Assembly: GCA_964017185.1 (NCBI GenBank)
Contig: OZ024878.1
Coordinates: forward strand, 18,293,851 to 18,357,850
Length of the DNA: 64,000 bases
Reading direction: 5' to 3'
Source: Rugalucina vietnamica
Taxonomy: Eukaryota > Mollusca > Bivalvia > Lucinida > Lucinidae
The position numbers were made by a program, and so were the translations under genes. Each line of letters opens with the position of its first letter. The stretch's first letter is position 1. Under the pieces are notes generated by a model that saw only the letters and a program-made list of their open reading frames with translations, was not told the origin of the DNA and ran no database searches. Positions 33,515 to 45,599 of the stretch are shown here, piece after piece.

Positions 33515-33720
33515 TGAACCTGTGCGTGAGAAAACCAACAATTTGGGTTCCTAACAGGTCCACCACAAACCAGTCTGTACAGTCACAGAAGCAGGCTAGA
33601 AGATTGGAATTTCGGATTTAAGAAGAAGAGGGATTGTACTATCCGTGTAGCGAAAACAAAAGCGCTGTTCAGCTTCGCCTTTGAGCATTTTGTTGGTTTT
33701 CTTCTGCAGTGGCTCATATG
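33515..33720. mobile_element. MITE-B copy 6 (decayed, reverse)
   Basis: GTGAGAAAACCAACAATTTG, AACCAGTCTGTACAGTCAC, GGGATTGTACTATCCG and GTTCAGCTTCGCC line up with MITE-B. Part of the hairpin is deleted and the outer ends are diverged. Confidence 0.6.
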
Positions 33721-33789
33721 TGTTTTAATCAAAGTTTATGGAAAGCTGTGTACGGTTATAAAATGTAAGAAACATAAACACAAGAATTT

Positions 33790-33925
33790 AATAAAAATAA
33801 AAACTGGGATCCTTAAGAGCAGTGAACAAATTAATGAGAATGAGGATGGGCCATACCATGGTTTCGGCTACTTAAGCCTCATCAGTGACCCTTTAGGTAT
33901 GGCAACATGGAGCCAAAGTGAATTA
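33790..33925 (+). repeat. Repeat family E (forward copy)
   Basis: AAACTGGGATCCTTAAGAGC, GATGGGCCATACCATGG and GGCTACTTAAGCCTCATCAG match 14.46-14.58 kb. Confidence 0.7.
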
Positions 33926-34109
33926 AGTATTCTAGTGAAGCAATTTAGATAAATTCCAAATAAAGACAATACGAAAGAATGTGTGCAGTAAATATGGCAC
34001 TATGTTTGAAGAGCAAGAGGTCTAGCGATTAATCTTTCCCAGTTATGTGGCCATCAACTTAAGTTAAATAAATTGAACAAAAATCAGCATTCGAGAGAAA
34101 AAGGCACAA

Positions 34110-34310
34110 CCAGGCCGACACAGTTAAACCATGTTGTGCAGCTACAGAAAAAAACGTTGGGTGCTTAAAATTTCAGGCATCGTACATGTACTGTCTATAG
34201 AACAAAACCAAGTCGCTGATCAGCTGTGTAGTTACTGCACATCGGATCTGCTCCTTTGGTGTAGCATATGCAGAGTGATAGTTTTCTGATGCGGCTGCTC
34301 ATTAATAATA
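34110..34310. mobile_element. MITE-B copy 7 (very decayed)
   Basis: CCAGGCCGACACAGTTAAACC, GATCAGCTGTGTAGTTACTGC and ATCGGATCTGCTCC keep the order of MITE-B with heavy change. Low certainty. Confidence 0.4.
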
Positions 34311-34535
34311 TTCACAATATAGGCCTAAGTAGTTAATTATTAGATTTTCATCCCACGTTTGGAGGAACAAGTGGTTAGTTATATTTCCGTTTTAAGATAT
34401 CAAGTGGCCTTGTGAATGACGTTAATCACAGTCGTGAAAAATGCTTACGCAATATACAGATTCTACTAACATCTACTTTTTCAAGTTGAGGATTTCCAGT
34501 TGCAAACTTTCGATATTTGTTCTTAAAACAAAACA

Positions 34536-34805
34536 TAGATTTCGTGGATTCTCTTAAGCATAACATTTTTCCTAGGCGAGACCAGTACTATCGAAGGTTG
34601 TTTTTGTGGGTTTGTTGTTCCGGGAGCACCCGAAGACTCAACCGGAAGGTTGATTTTTGTTGTTGTGTTTGGAGAAGCCCGGGATCGAACCTGCGACCCC
34701 TGGTTTACAGGTCGAGTGACTTAACAACTGCACCACGGAGGCTTCAGTTAGGCTGATGCTATCGAGGCTTTTAATTCGACGCTTAGGTACCTCGATGAAT
34801 GTTCC
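34536..34805 (+). mobile_element. PLE reverse-transcriptase fragment (copy 11), split by a SINE
   Basis: GATTTCGTGGATTCTCTTAAG (DFVDSLK) at the left and GCTGATGCTATCGAGGC...GGTACCTCGATGAAT (ADAIEAF...RYLDE) at the right are adjacent in the 55.3 kb copy (DFMDSLNHDNQADVIEALNS) but are separated here by about 180 bp of SINE. The fragment covers only the stretch leading up to the YLDD motif. Confidence 0.7.
34565..34748 (-). mobile_element. tRNA-derived SINE
   Basis: On the minus strand the head reads GAAGCCTCCGTGGTGCAGTT...CTCGACCTGTAAACCAGG...GCAGGTTCGATCCCGGGC. The 7 bp acceptor stem (GAAGCCT with GGGCTTC), a D-arm-like stem, an A-box-like TGGTGCAGTTG and a B box GGTTCGATCCC are visible. The anticodon arm is distorted, with a Tyr-like CTGTAAA loop, so it is not a working tRNA gene. 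The body continues through GTTGTTTTTGTGGGTTTG-complement sequence. It interrupts a PLE fragment. Confidence 0.75.
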
Positions 34806-35950
34806 TTATTTTGAAAGTATTAGCTAAAGCCCCAGACTGAGAAAAGCCATCTAAAATCACTTTTGGTGGCCACGTTTAGCAGAAATTTCCTTGGTATAGT
34901 TGTTTAGTACTGTCTTTGGGAAGTATGAAAACCAATGTTTTAATTTTTTCGGTCTTGCAAAAGTACTTTTATTCTGGTGAAAATGAAGTACCCTAGCTTG
35001 TTTGAACCGCGACATTAAGGACATTTATCTCCGGGTACCCCAGGGGCTAATTTGACCTACCTTGCACACCCCCTCCCAGGTCAATCTTTTAAGGGTGCCA
35101 CATCATTCATTGGGACCCCAGAAATGCAAAGAATTTTTGTCGTCAAAGATAAACTCTTTTGCTTCATGGAAAAACGCATGGTTTCCATGGCAATCATTAA
35201 CATGATTCTTGAGCATGGGGGTGTACATACAAAATTGGTCATATCCCCGCTGTTACTTATCCTAGACCACTGAAGCTGGTCTCATTTTAAAGCTTAAGAC
35301 ATAGCCCTTTCAACCTATGGTAAGTAATGCAAGTTTTCTAATTTGCATATTCATTAATTTTAATGAAAACATTAAAATGACAGAAAATCGTAAAACAAAC
35401 ATTAATAATTTATTTCAGGACCAAACTATCAATGTGACACTTTGTTCTTGAGCCAGTAATATCATATGAGAAATGTATTGATGTCATGGGCCTAAACAAT
35501 TATCTCATATTAATGAAATTGTCAAAAATCGAGGAAAAATTGTAGCCATCGCAATGTTTTGGATGGGTTATAAGATCTATCTTGCATCCCTTGGACCAAT
35601 TCTCATGGCTGCCAGTGTAGCGGAGCGGCTTAGTGAGCAATTTTGAGGAAATACTTCACTTGATGATACAAGCATGAAATTTGCACCATATGTTCTTCAC
35701 ATGTCACGAATTCAAAACTGATCCATAGCCACTTAAAATTCCGCCATTTTCAAGATGGCCGCCAAAAAAACAAAATGGCCGACAACTGTGAAAATAGCGT
35801 ATGTAGTAAATTACTCATATCTCAGGCTCTTCTTATCGTATAACGACAATATTGATACCAAAATAAAGCTAAATAATTGGTCTAATCAATAAAGTCAATA
35901 TGCAAATTATATCATTTGCATATTCGTGAATATTAATGAGTTATACCCTA
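34806..35950 (+). mobile_element. Fold-back family F, single arm (copy 2)
   Basis: It matches the reverse complement of 29.9-30.74 kb: GGTGGCCACGTTTAGCAG, AAAACCAATGTTTTAATTTTT, GTACCCTAGCTTG, then CTTGCATCCCTTGGACC. It has the same units of about 190 bp with TATTCATTAATTTTAATG-like words. Beyond 35620 it continues with CATTTTCAAGATGGCCGCC and more unit-like sequence that ends at TTGCATATTCGTGAATATTAA. Here only one arm is present. Confidence 0.7.
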
Positions 35951-35963
35951 TTTGCGTTTTTCA

Positions 35964-36426
35964 GGATTCATCAGGATGTTTATCATGATTTATTTGTTTG
36001 TTCTTGATGATTCATTGACTAGTTAGAGATTCACCACGAGGACCGAAGAACTTACTAAATGTTATGAACCACTGCAGAAGCTGAGGGTGAGGTAAGGATC
36101 CTGTAAAACCGGTTTAAGCCCGCCAGTAACTTTGTGTTACTGATCGTTCCAAGGCGATACTTCTGTGGTGGTTCTTTTTGTTTTATGTCTTGGTGTTTAA
36201 ATTTTTTTTGTGCTGTTGGCGCCTTATGTATGTTTTCATATTTTTAATTAAGTTAAGGTAACTGAGTGGCCACCTATTGGGAAAATAGCTGCTCATTCGG
36301 CTTACGATATGTTTCATGGTATAAGTGCCTGATTGTTAGTTTGGTTTTTTCCCACCTCGGTTTTTGGAGTGGGAATCTCTTTCTGATTGCGCCTTTTCCT
36401 GATCTTTGCCTACTTGTACCTTTTTC
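35964..36426 (+). mobile_element. PLE 3' UTR fragment (copy 12)
   Basis: It runs from GATTCATCAGGATGTTTATC through all UTR blocks to TTTGCCTACTTGTACC plus T-run. Very similar to the 56.8-57.27 kb copy, so probably a recent insertion. It sits at the end of the family F arm. Confidence 0.9.
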
Positions 36427-37985
36427 GGTAACATTTTTTTTTAAAACATGAACATATTACAACATGTGTTCATTATTTATTGACAAAGTGATACATAATT
36501 AAGAAATATTGTTGACCAGCTAATTTAAATGATGTTAGACATATTCCTTAATACAGAACAGAACATAAAATAACACACTTCTATATTCATGCTGAGTTTG
36601 CTTCTGTTTACAAGCAGTTTTTGACCCTATTTTTTATTTCACTGAAAAGTTAATTATTTTGTAATAGGCATTGTTTGGGATAAAATTGATTTTTTCCAAG
36701 TGGCAAGTACCACAAAAACTAAGATATGTGCATATCAGAGTTAAACATTAATTATGTACTAGTTTTTATTATGTGTTGTAACATTGAATGTTTCCAAAGA
36801 GTAAACTTCTGACACTACCAGGGCACACTGGTGTGGTTCATTGTCGTGCAACTCGACATGGGGTTCAGTGACAGCTTTAATAATATAAAGTCTTCCAAAT
36901 ACTCTTTAATTTGCCCCATTAAAGGTTAAGGATTTATCAATATTGACATGAGTGGGTGGGGTATGTAAAACAGAAATCTACTGTTTTCTTGAATCTGTCA
37001 ATCAAATGGTGATGTGTATTTATTGCTAATAGACGACACTGATTCTAGGAATGATTCAATATAGTTATTATTTTAAAATTTTAAATAGCTTGGTGTAAAA
37101 TTGGAAATGTAATTGGTTTTCGTGGGACCCATTTCCTGGATAATGGAATGCATTTGAATAAAAATTACGCAAAGCCTAAATGTCTAGGATACATAATCTG
37201 ACAAATAAAGGGTTATTTTGGGGTCATGGAAATGTATTTCTCTGGGAAAAGTCAGTGTAAACATATTTTTCTGGAAAATTCTGAAAGTGGGTAACTTGGG
37301 GCGGCTCGTGTGCGCTTATTGTTTGCTGAAAGATGACATGCCTTTTGTTTCAGGTTCTTATATGATTGAAGTCAATGACTACATCGAAAAATCTGTCTTA
37401 TTTTTTTCAAAAAGCTAAGAAAAATGGGTCCGACGATTTCAACCCGGAAGTAACTGAAAAATGACTCACTTGCTCTGAGCTGAACACTTATTCCACAATC
37501 ATGTATACACAAATCCATGTATTTGCAACATATTCAATAGTCCCAAGATAAAGCATGCTAAATAATGTAGCATTGTTGACAAAATAAACAATGCTTTTTT
37601 ATACAGGTAAATCTTCAATTATGTATATACAGTGACCACCCATAAGTCCTTAAGGAGTCGTGTCCGAATTGACGTAGTGTGGCGACGCGGGAGAGCCGAA
37701 CCAAGGAGGACGGGGCTTAAGTCTTCTGGATGGTGTACAGATCGCACGGGAGTTAAATGCCACTGGATGAACGATCGGGCTAGGTGTAGGCATACCATCA
37801 TCGAACCTAGTTGTATCCCATATATTAAAGTGTTTGAATATAAGTTCAGGTAGTAAAAGGATAATCCCTCGGCCTAAGACTTGTACTTGTTTTGATATTT
37901 ATAGTAATTACCATATTTGCATCAATCAAAACTTAATATAATTGTGTTTACTTGATTTCAATATTTGACAATGTCGAAAACAAAA
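36427..37985. other. No feature recognised (1.6 kb)
   Basis: No repeat shared with the rest of the window and no convincing frame. Two overlapping frames at 37619-37853 cross a GC-richer patch (GTGTGGCGACGCGGGAGAGCC). They look antisense to each other and carry no recognisable domain. This may be flanking single-copy DNA of the pseudogene to the right. Confidence 0.45.
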
Positions 37986-38393
37986 TCTACTTTCTATATC
38001 TCCAGATGAGGTATTTGAGACTGATTGGTCAAAATGTTTTCTGTGTCAAGCAGACACTAATGAAGCATTAGTTCAACCAGACAAGAACAAAAGTACCTAA
38101 ACAGTTAGTGGGTATACATCACTGGCAAACAACATTCCAGAATTCCATTTACTTAATGAAATGCCCATAGCTCTTGATATTTGTCGCATTGACGATGGTG
38201 ACGGCATAGAAAGTACTCTTATTCGAAAGAAAGCTAGATACAATCACTCCTGCAGATTAAATTTCAATAATACTAAGCTTCAGCGTGCACAAAAAAAAGA
38301 AAGGTCCGTCAAAGGAAGCAGTTAATTGCAAAACTTAGTGGGGGTGATGTTGTCGCTCAGGAATTTGAATATCACCCTGCTTGCCTTACATCA

Positions 38394-38909
38394 TTGTATA
38401 ACAGAGAAAGATCAGTACTTAATCAACAGAAGTCGGAGGAGGATAAAGCCCTGCCTGAGACAAAAGCAGATGATTTAATTTTGGCAGAACTTGTAACTCA
38501 AATTACAGAAACTCAAAGAAACAGCCCAGGAGGATGTGTTTTCAAACTAGCAGACCTAACCAATTTATATGAGAGTCGACTTCAGCAGTTTGGCATATCA
38601 TACACCTCAGTCAACACAACTAGGCTCAAGGATAAAATACTTGATAAAATTCCAGAACTGCAAGCCTACAGTAAGGGGAGAAATGTGTTTCTGGCGTTTG
38701 ATAAAGATGTAGGTTTTGTTTTAGCTTCGGCTTGCACAGAAAATGATGCAGTGCATTTAGCTAAAACTGCTGAGCTTATCAGAAGAGAAATGCTACAACA
38801 CAGTGTGAAATTTCAAGGCAGGTTTGATGAGGTTTATATTGAAAAGGCAGTTCCTCAGAGCTTATTGGAGCTTGTGTCTATGATTCAGCATGGGCCGGAT
38901 ATAGCTTAA
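38394..38909 (+). pseudogene. HEEADTR family, N-terminal segment
   Basis: 171 codons in one frame: YNRERSVLNQQ, then ADDLILAELVTQI, SPGGCVFKLADLTNLYESRL, TTRLKDKILDKIPELQAY, and AVPQSLLELVSMIQHGPDI. In intact relatives this is followed by a short link to the ISYDRV block, which here lies in another frame (38913-39250). The real segment extends upstream to about 38296 in the same frame. Confidence 0.7.
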
Positions 38910-39259
38910 CAATGGTGCAACACGACCAGATCAAGCTATAGTTCAGCTGTTACAATACAGTTGTCATAAAAAGGCACCAAAGGATGCATCTTCAACTCAA
39001 CGACATTCACTGGATCGTGAGACTCCCTTTGCTGTTTACGTTGGGCTACTCATATTTGCAAAGACAAGAAAACGACAACTCATTGATGCTTTGTTTCAAT
39101 ACGGCATTTGTATTTCATATGACAGGGTACTAGAAATATCAACACAACTTGGAGAAGCAGTAGTGCAGCGGTACATAGATGAAGGTGTAGTGTGTCCACC
39201 TGCAATGCGTAAAGGCATATTTACCACATCTGCAGTAGATAATATTGATTACAACTTCA

Positions 39260-40138
39260 ATGTCTTCATTTCATGGCACAGGTATTTCTCTGTTCCAGCA
39301 TCCAAATAAAGACTCACGGGGTGAAGAACGTAACCTTGTATTTTTAAGAGAAAAGACCAAATCAAAGAGGATCTCACCCCTTCCTGAAACATATACAAAT
39401 GTAAGGCCTGCATACCTCAAATCCAAACCAGAACCACCCGTTCTTGAATCACCACCACTGGTTTCTGATAGAAGATACATCTACAAAAACATAATGGCTG
39501 AATACGAGTGGCTAGAGCATGTCCATCTAACTGCAGATGTTATAAATGATGAAGTTGTCTCATGGTCAGCCTACCATTTTTCCAAAAAACGAGGACCAAA
39601 GGTTCAAGTTAGCCTTACATCACTGATGCCACTCTTACAGGAGACTGCTCATTCCGTTGCAACTCTTAAACACTCAATGGCTCGAGTTAAAGAAGCAACC
39701 AATTTCTTGAACTCGGGACAAACACCCGTGGCCGTCGATCAGCCCTTATTTGCATTAGCCAAGCAAATCCAATGGCAGTGGCCCGAATTGTATGGTGAAG
39801 ATAAGTTTATTGTAATGTTTGGTGGTTTGCACATTGAAATGGCCTCATTAAAATTACTTGGAGATTTGCTCAAAAGTAGTGGCTGGACAGGGGCTCTTTC
39901 CGACGCAGAAATTGCATCATCTGGAACTGCAGAGTCATTTTTGTCTGCATCAAACGTAGTTAAGACCAGACAAGCTCATTTGGTAACAGCATGTTCACTG
40001 TATGAATTAATGAAGCTTGTATTCAACAATAGTGAAGGACAATTTGGTGACAAAGATGAAGAACTTAAAGCCTTCAGAGTTTGGTGTAATAAACGTGAGA
40101 CAGAAGTTCCTCAATTCACTTTTGGGGCACTATTTTGA
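39260..40138 (+). pseudogene. HEEADTR family, central segment
   Basis: About 290 codons: SSFHGTGISLFQHPNKDSRG, a basic linker, VNVRPAYL-like TYTNVRPAYL, VDQPLFALAKQIQWQWPELY, FIVMFGGLHIEMASLKLLGD, SGWTGALSDAEIASSGTAES and KTRQAHLVTACSLYELM. The GG(L/F)HxxM and SG-W motifs are typical of the family. The frame shifts before the LNIELLVFCFVWAYRES continuation at 40.13 kb. Confidence 0.75.
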
Positions 40139-40461
40139 ACATTGAACTACTTGTGTTTTGCTTCGTCTGGGCATACCGTGAGTCCGATTTTCAGTTGTAT
40201 AGGGAAGCACTGTCAGAGCTAATCCCCTATTTCTTTGCTTTAGATCATATAAATTATGCTCGATGACTACCTGTCCATCTTCGAGACATGCTTGCCTTGG
40301 AACGAATGCATCCTGAAGTATACACAGAATTTTCCAGAGGCAGTTTTGCTGTTCGAAAAACAGAAAAGGCATTTTCTACGATCGCTATAGACCAAGCCCA
40401 CGAACAAAATAATACAGTCATTAAAGGTGACGAAGGTGCTATCGGTCTAACAGGCGGTGGA

Positions 40462-41107
40462 TGGTAGCTGGGCCAGAAATCAGTCGACTTGTTGACGAGT
40501 ATTCAGCTTTATCTGGGAAGACAGAGGCAGTAAAGAATAAGAAACATCACGAGGATACATTTTCGTTTCAGAAAGAGTTTTTTGCTAAAGTGAGAAAACT
40601 GAAAGAAACACTTTTAGAGTTAGGAAACCCTTTTGAAGAGGAATCAGCTGATTTGTACGCTCTCGACACAAAGGAAGTGGCTGACAGTTCTGTCAATGAA
40701 ACCATGAAACAATTAGCTTCTGTTGGGCAAAAGCAATTTGATAAGTTGTTAAAAGGCATGGCAGATACTCAGAAGCCATCGTTCAATGAGCCACTGACAA
40801 AGAACAAGCTCCCTCTGTTCAGTCGAAAAGCTAAACCCGATCAGTCAGCGGCTAAACGTAAGATTGATGTTCTAAAGGATGACTGTCAACTATTTTCACG
40901 GCTATTCATCTCATGTCAAAGCCGAAAATGTGACTTGCAGGCTTTTTTTTCCAGTACGAAAATCAAAACTGTCCACCGTCTTTGTCACAGAATGGCAACC
41001 TTTACTCTGGAACAAAGTCACAGCTACTTGACGTTATTGAGCAAGATACAAATACAACACATGAACAGCCAAATGCAGACACTATTATCAACGATGGGGC
41101 AGCCCTG
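40462..41107 (+). pseudogene. HEEADTR family, segment before the nuclease-like part
   Basis: MVAGPEISRLVDEYSALSG, FFAKVRKLKETLLELGNPF, LYALDTKEVADSSVNETM and DDCQLFSRLFISCQSRKCDL follow family order. The frame departs from the family after about codon 165, and the last part reads out of frame. Confidence 0.7.
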
Positions 41108-41109
41108 AT

Positions 41110-41795
41110 TAATGCGAAATCACCTGGAGTATCAAAAACGTTTGATGATTATGCCGCTTAGATTATAATACCTCATATTGAGTCGTATGCCAGGAAACAC
41201 AGCAGGATTGATGTTGTATTTGATATTTATCGCCCAGATAGCCTGAAAGGTGAGACTAGACAGAAACGAGGAACCGGAGTACTCAGAAAAGCAACTGGTA
41301 ACAACAGGCCACCCAAATCATGGAGCAACTTCCTCAGATGTGATGAGAACAAAACAGAACTATTTGAGTTTCTTGCAGATAAAATCACACTTGCTCAAAC
41401 TACCGCACAGATATGTGACAAAAGGGAATGACGTTGTTTGCAATTTACAAATTGACAAAAATTTGCTAGCGCCATGTAATCACGAGGAAGCAGACACTCG
41501 TATGTTTGTACATGCAAAACACGCCTTTCTGACAGGAAGTAGAGTTGTAACCATCGTTAGTTCCGATACTGATGTTGTTGTACTAGCTATAGCTGCATAC
41601 CTTGATCTGAATATCGATGCTTTATGGCTGGCTTTTGGAAAAGGAGAAAACTTTCGGTGGCTGCCGATCCATGATATCAGCAGATCACTTGGCCCTTGTT
41701 CAAAGGCACTCCCATTTTTCCATGCCTTTACAGGTTTTGACCGAGGCGTAACACGTTTTTTCGTTCTGTCAATGTCTGCTACGGACGAACCGTAG
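41110..41795 (+). pseudogene. HEEADTR family, PIN/FEN-like segment
   Basis: IDVVFDIYRPDSLKGETR, SWSNFLRCDENKTELFEFLA, PCNHEEADTRMFVHAKHA, TIVSSDTDVVVLAIAAYLD, LGPCSKALPFFHAFTGFD. The order VFD..., EEADTR, SDTDVV, then (normally) TGCD is parallel to the FEN1 order VFDG, GEAEA, TEDMD, GCDY. The cysteine of the last motif is replaced (TGFD) and homology ends there. Confidence 0.7.
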
Positions 41796-41799
41796 ACAC

Positions 41800-42630
41800 A
41801 ATGCAATTTAAAGCGTTTTTGTGTCTTATATATAAGAATAAGCACTTTGAAATTATAACAAACGCGCTCCTCAACAACCGACTGCAGAGTTGATTAAAAA
41901 AGTTCGGGATAGTGCAGTTTATGGTTTCTATTGTTAACTATAGTGACTGTTCCAATATGAAAAAAAAACTTGTCCCCATGATATGCAATTTTATATCTTC
42001 AAACTTCACGCGCCCTGAAAACCGTAACATAACGTGACATACGTAGTAGAACGGGGTCAACACCGTCAAAGACCGTAAGGCACCGTAAGGCTTAACGCAA
42101 CAAAACGTGTTGAGTACTCCGTTGGAAACGAAACGAGACGTGAGACGATCGTGATAAATTGTAGCTGAACGTGGAAGATCCGTAGCTTGCCGGGCTATTC
42201 ACTAGCTTCCCGTTGCACTACAGACCGCCTCCAAGTTTTGCTACGTACTGTGACGTACTATCACGGTTTGTTACGTTCATCCCGTTTTATCCCGACCCAT
42301 TACGTTTCTTATTTCCGCCGTGACTGCCGTGGCAGATTTTTAAACTATTAAAAATTTGCCACGGTGTCCAGGGTTATCACGGCCTGCTACTTTTGCCTAT
42401 CTCGTTCCCCTGCGTTGCCTCACGTTTATCCCGTTTTTATCACGGTTGTCTGAAACATGGCTGCCGTAATCGTCAGGAACATGGCGTAAACACAGTATAA
42501 TGGCTTAGTTGGGTAATTATATTTGATGCATATTTTTTGGGCGTAAAAGTCCCATAAAATAGAGCCAACATCTTGTCATAGCTGTTTGTTCAAATAAACA
42601 AACAAACAAACAAAATCTTCTTCTCGGAAA
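41800..42630. repeat. CGT-rich patch with short hairpin
   Basis: 42.00-42.47 kb is unusually rich in ACGT/CCGT words (ACCGTAAGGCACCGTAAGGC, TACGTACTGTGACGTAC, ATCACGG...). GCCGTGGCAGATTTTTAA...AAAATTTGCCACGG at about 42328-42364 is a hairpin. It has the look of a repeat with many short subterminal motifs, but no second copy was found. An AAAC-repeat lies at about 42594-42615. Confidence 0.45.
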
Positions 42631-42739
42631 CCGCTTGGCCAATCAAAGCCAAATTTTATATGAAGCATTTACAGGAAGGGGACACCAATGCATACATAAA
42701 CCAGAGCACCAATGGTCCTGTAAACGCTCACATGAGATC

Positions 42740-44032
<1,293 letters not shown>

Positions 44033-44203
44033 TTCATGTAACTGAGTGGCCACCTGTTGGGAAATAGCCGTTCTCTTTGCAAACTGTACATTCTCTTTGT
44101 ACAAGTAACTATTTGTTATTTCGCTTGTTTTCCCAATGGAAGTTTTTTAGGAACCTTGGTTCTAATTGCAGCAGCTCCTGGCCATTGCTTACTTTTGCCA
44201 ACA
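44033..44203 (+). mobile_element. PLE 3' end, old (copy 13)
   Basis: GTAACTGAGTGGCCACCTGTTGGGAAATAGC...TTTGTACAAGTAACTATTTG...CCATTGCTTACTTTTGCC follows the PLE terminus with heavy divergence. It is among the oldest copies here. Confidence 0.6.
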
Positions 44204-45598
44204 ACATGTTATTCGTGATGGTCCTACCATCTGTTTTTCTCACTTGACTGTTTTCTTAAGGTTTAGGACGATATAAAGTAATTCTAAAATAGCAGTGAGA
44301 CCAAATGGCTTAAAGTTTGCCTTCAGATGAATCAATTCTAAAAGTTCTAAATTATTCTAATGAGAAAATAACAGAGGATGTTTAACTTTGTTTAACTGAT
44401 AATCAGATGTTATGCTTCTCATATAGGAGTGAGACAGGGAGATCCATGTTGACTTGTCTAGTGATAAAACTGAATCTGATATTAATATTTCTTACTCTTG
44501 AACTGATAGTATTTTATTGTAAAATGACACAAGTGGAAATATAGACATATGTTCATTGTATATTACTTTAACATACCAAGTCCATGCTATAAGTTTTTAG
44601 AGGGAAAACTAGAGTACCTCTTATATCCCTTACTGAACTCAAATTTTAAAACTTTGATTTTCAACATACGATCTGATTTTGTCTTATCATGAGATTAAAA
44701 CAGACCATAAATTCTATAAAGTCATATGCCATGAGAATTTTAAAACTTTAAGCCTTCAGTCAAATGCAACATCAATGCATTACATATGTTACCCACATAA
44801 ATGTTCGCAAAATAAACATCAAACCAAAATCTCCTATAAAATGTATGCATTTAGGCTAATTATGAAGTATGCTTCATCGTTAAGGGAAGTCCACTTCCTA
44901 TATTCACATTCCTCTGGATCTTATTCAGCCTTTTAAACGTATATTGTACGTTACATACATTACATCCTTCAAAACTGAATATTAAAGTTAATATTTTCTC
45001 AGTAAAAATGAATATAGTAAAGTACATTCTGTCATATCATGACAAACTTCTTGTAGACAATGATTTTCCTTTCATACAAATGCAAACATTAATCTTGCAT
45101 AGTATGTGTTATCGGTTACACAATCCTGCTAAGTACTAGGATTGGGTTTTGCATCAAAATAAAAATTCAATGATGAATGAATGGCAGAAAAACAGATTAA
45201 GTAATGAGCTTATAATCTTTTCTTAAGATTAATATCATGGTACATGTACTGTGATGTTCAATGAAATGTAATATCTTATTTTATAATTTTTGTAACATGC
45301 TAATTAAATAAGTATAAGATTAATGCAATTGAACAACCCCGTAATTTAGCACGTGTATTAACTAGTTACATATAACATCCCTTTAAAATAAGAAGAAAAA
45401 GTTCATTTTTAAAGATCGTATCATATGAATTTTTTTACAGTACATGTTTGCGCTAAATGTAACATATGTAACAGATTGAAAAGTTTACTTAGACAACTTC
45501 TGAATTAAGGAAGATCAATTATATTGCATTTTAAACCATGCAGTCATACTAATGTGATGTTTAAAACACAAAATTTTATTGAAATCTATAAATTATTT
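44204..45598. other. No feature recognised (1.4 kb)
   Basis: Very AT-rich DNA up to the start of the Tx1-like LINE. Chance frames only. Confidence 0.5.
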
Positions 45599-45599
45599 T

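Larger units (their letters stand above)
37990..41795 (+). pseudogene. Broken HEEADTR/SSDTD family gene (PIN/FEN-like nuclease fold inferred)
   Basis: An uninterrupted but frame-broken coding stretch matches, from memory, a large uncharacterised family of about 1,500-1,700 residues common in cnidarians and molluscs. In order: a C-x2-C segment (DWSKCFLCQ), EFHLLNEMP..., RIDDGDGIES, NHSCRLNF, EYHPACLTSLYNRERS; then PFAVYVGLLIFAKTRKR, ISYDRVLEISTQLG, FTTSAVDNID, SSFHGTGISLFQHP; then VDQPLFALAKQIQW, MFGGLHIEMASLKLLGD; then ELIPYFFALDHINYAR, AIDQAHEQNN; then VVFDIYRPDSLK, CNHEEADTRMFVHA, VSSDTDVVVLAIA and LPFFHAFTGFD. The last four resemble the acidic motifs of FEN/PIN nucleases, which is my inference. 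At least seven frame breaks or stops were seen (for example near 38098, 38295, 38908, 39250, 40135, 40263, 41100). The usual C-terminal Cys-rich part is absent. There are no introns. Confidence 0.75.

Noticed and set aside
34680-34748. A functional tRNA gene
   Set aside because: The acceptor stem and B box are good, but the anticodon arm does not fold normally and the tRNA-like part is fused to a longer body, as in a SINE.
37619-37853. Two opposed frames in a GC-richer patch
   Set aside because: They overlap on opposite strands, carry no domain, and have no relation to the pseudogene downstream.
40130-40372. Minus-strand frame over the HEEADTR pseudogene
   Set aside because: It is antisense to recognisable family sequence (ELIPYFFALDHINYAR and following).
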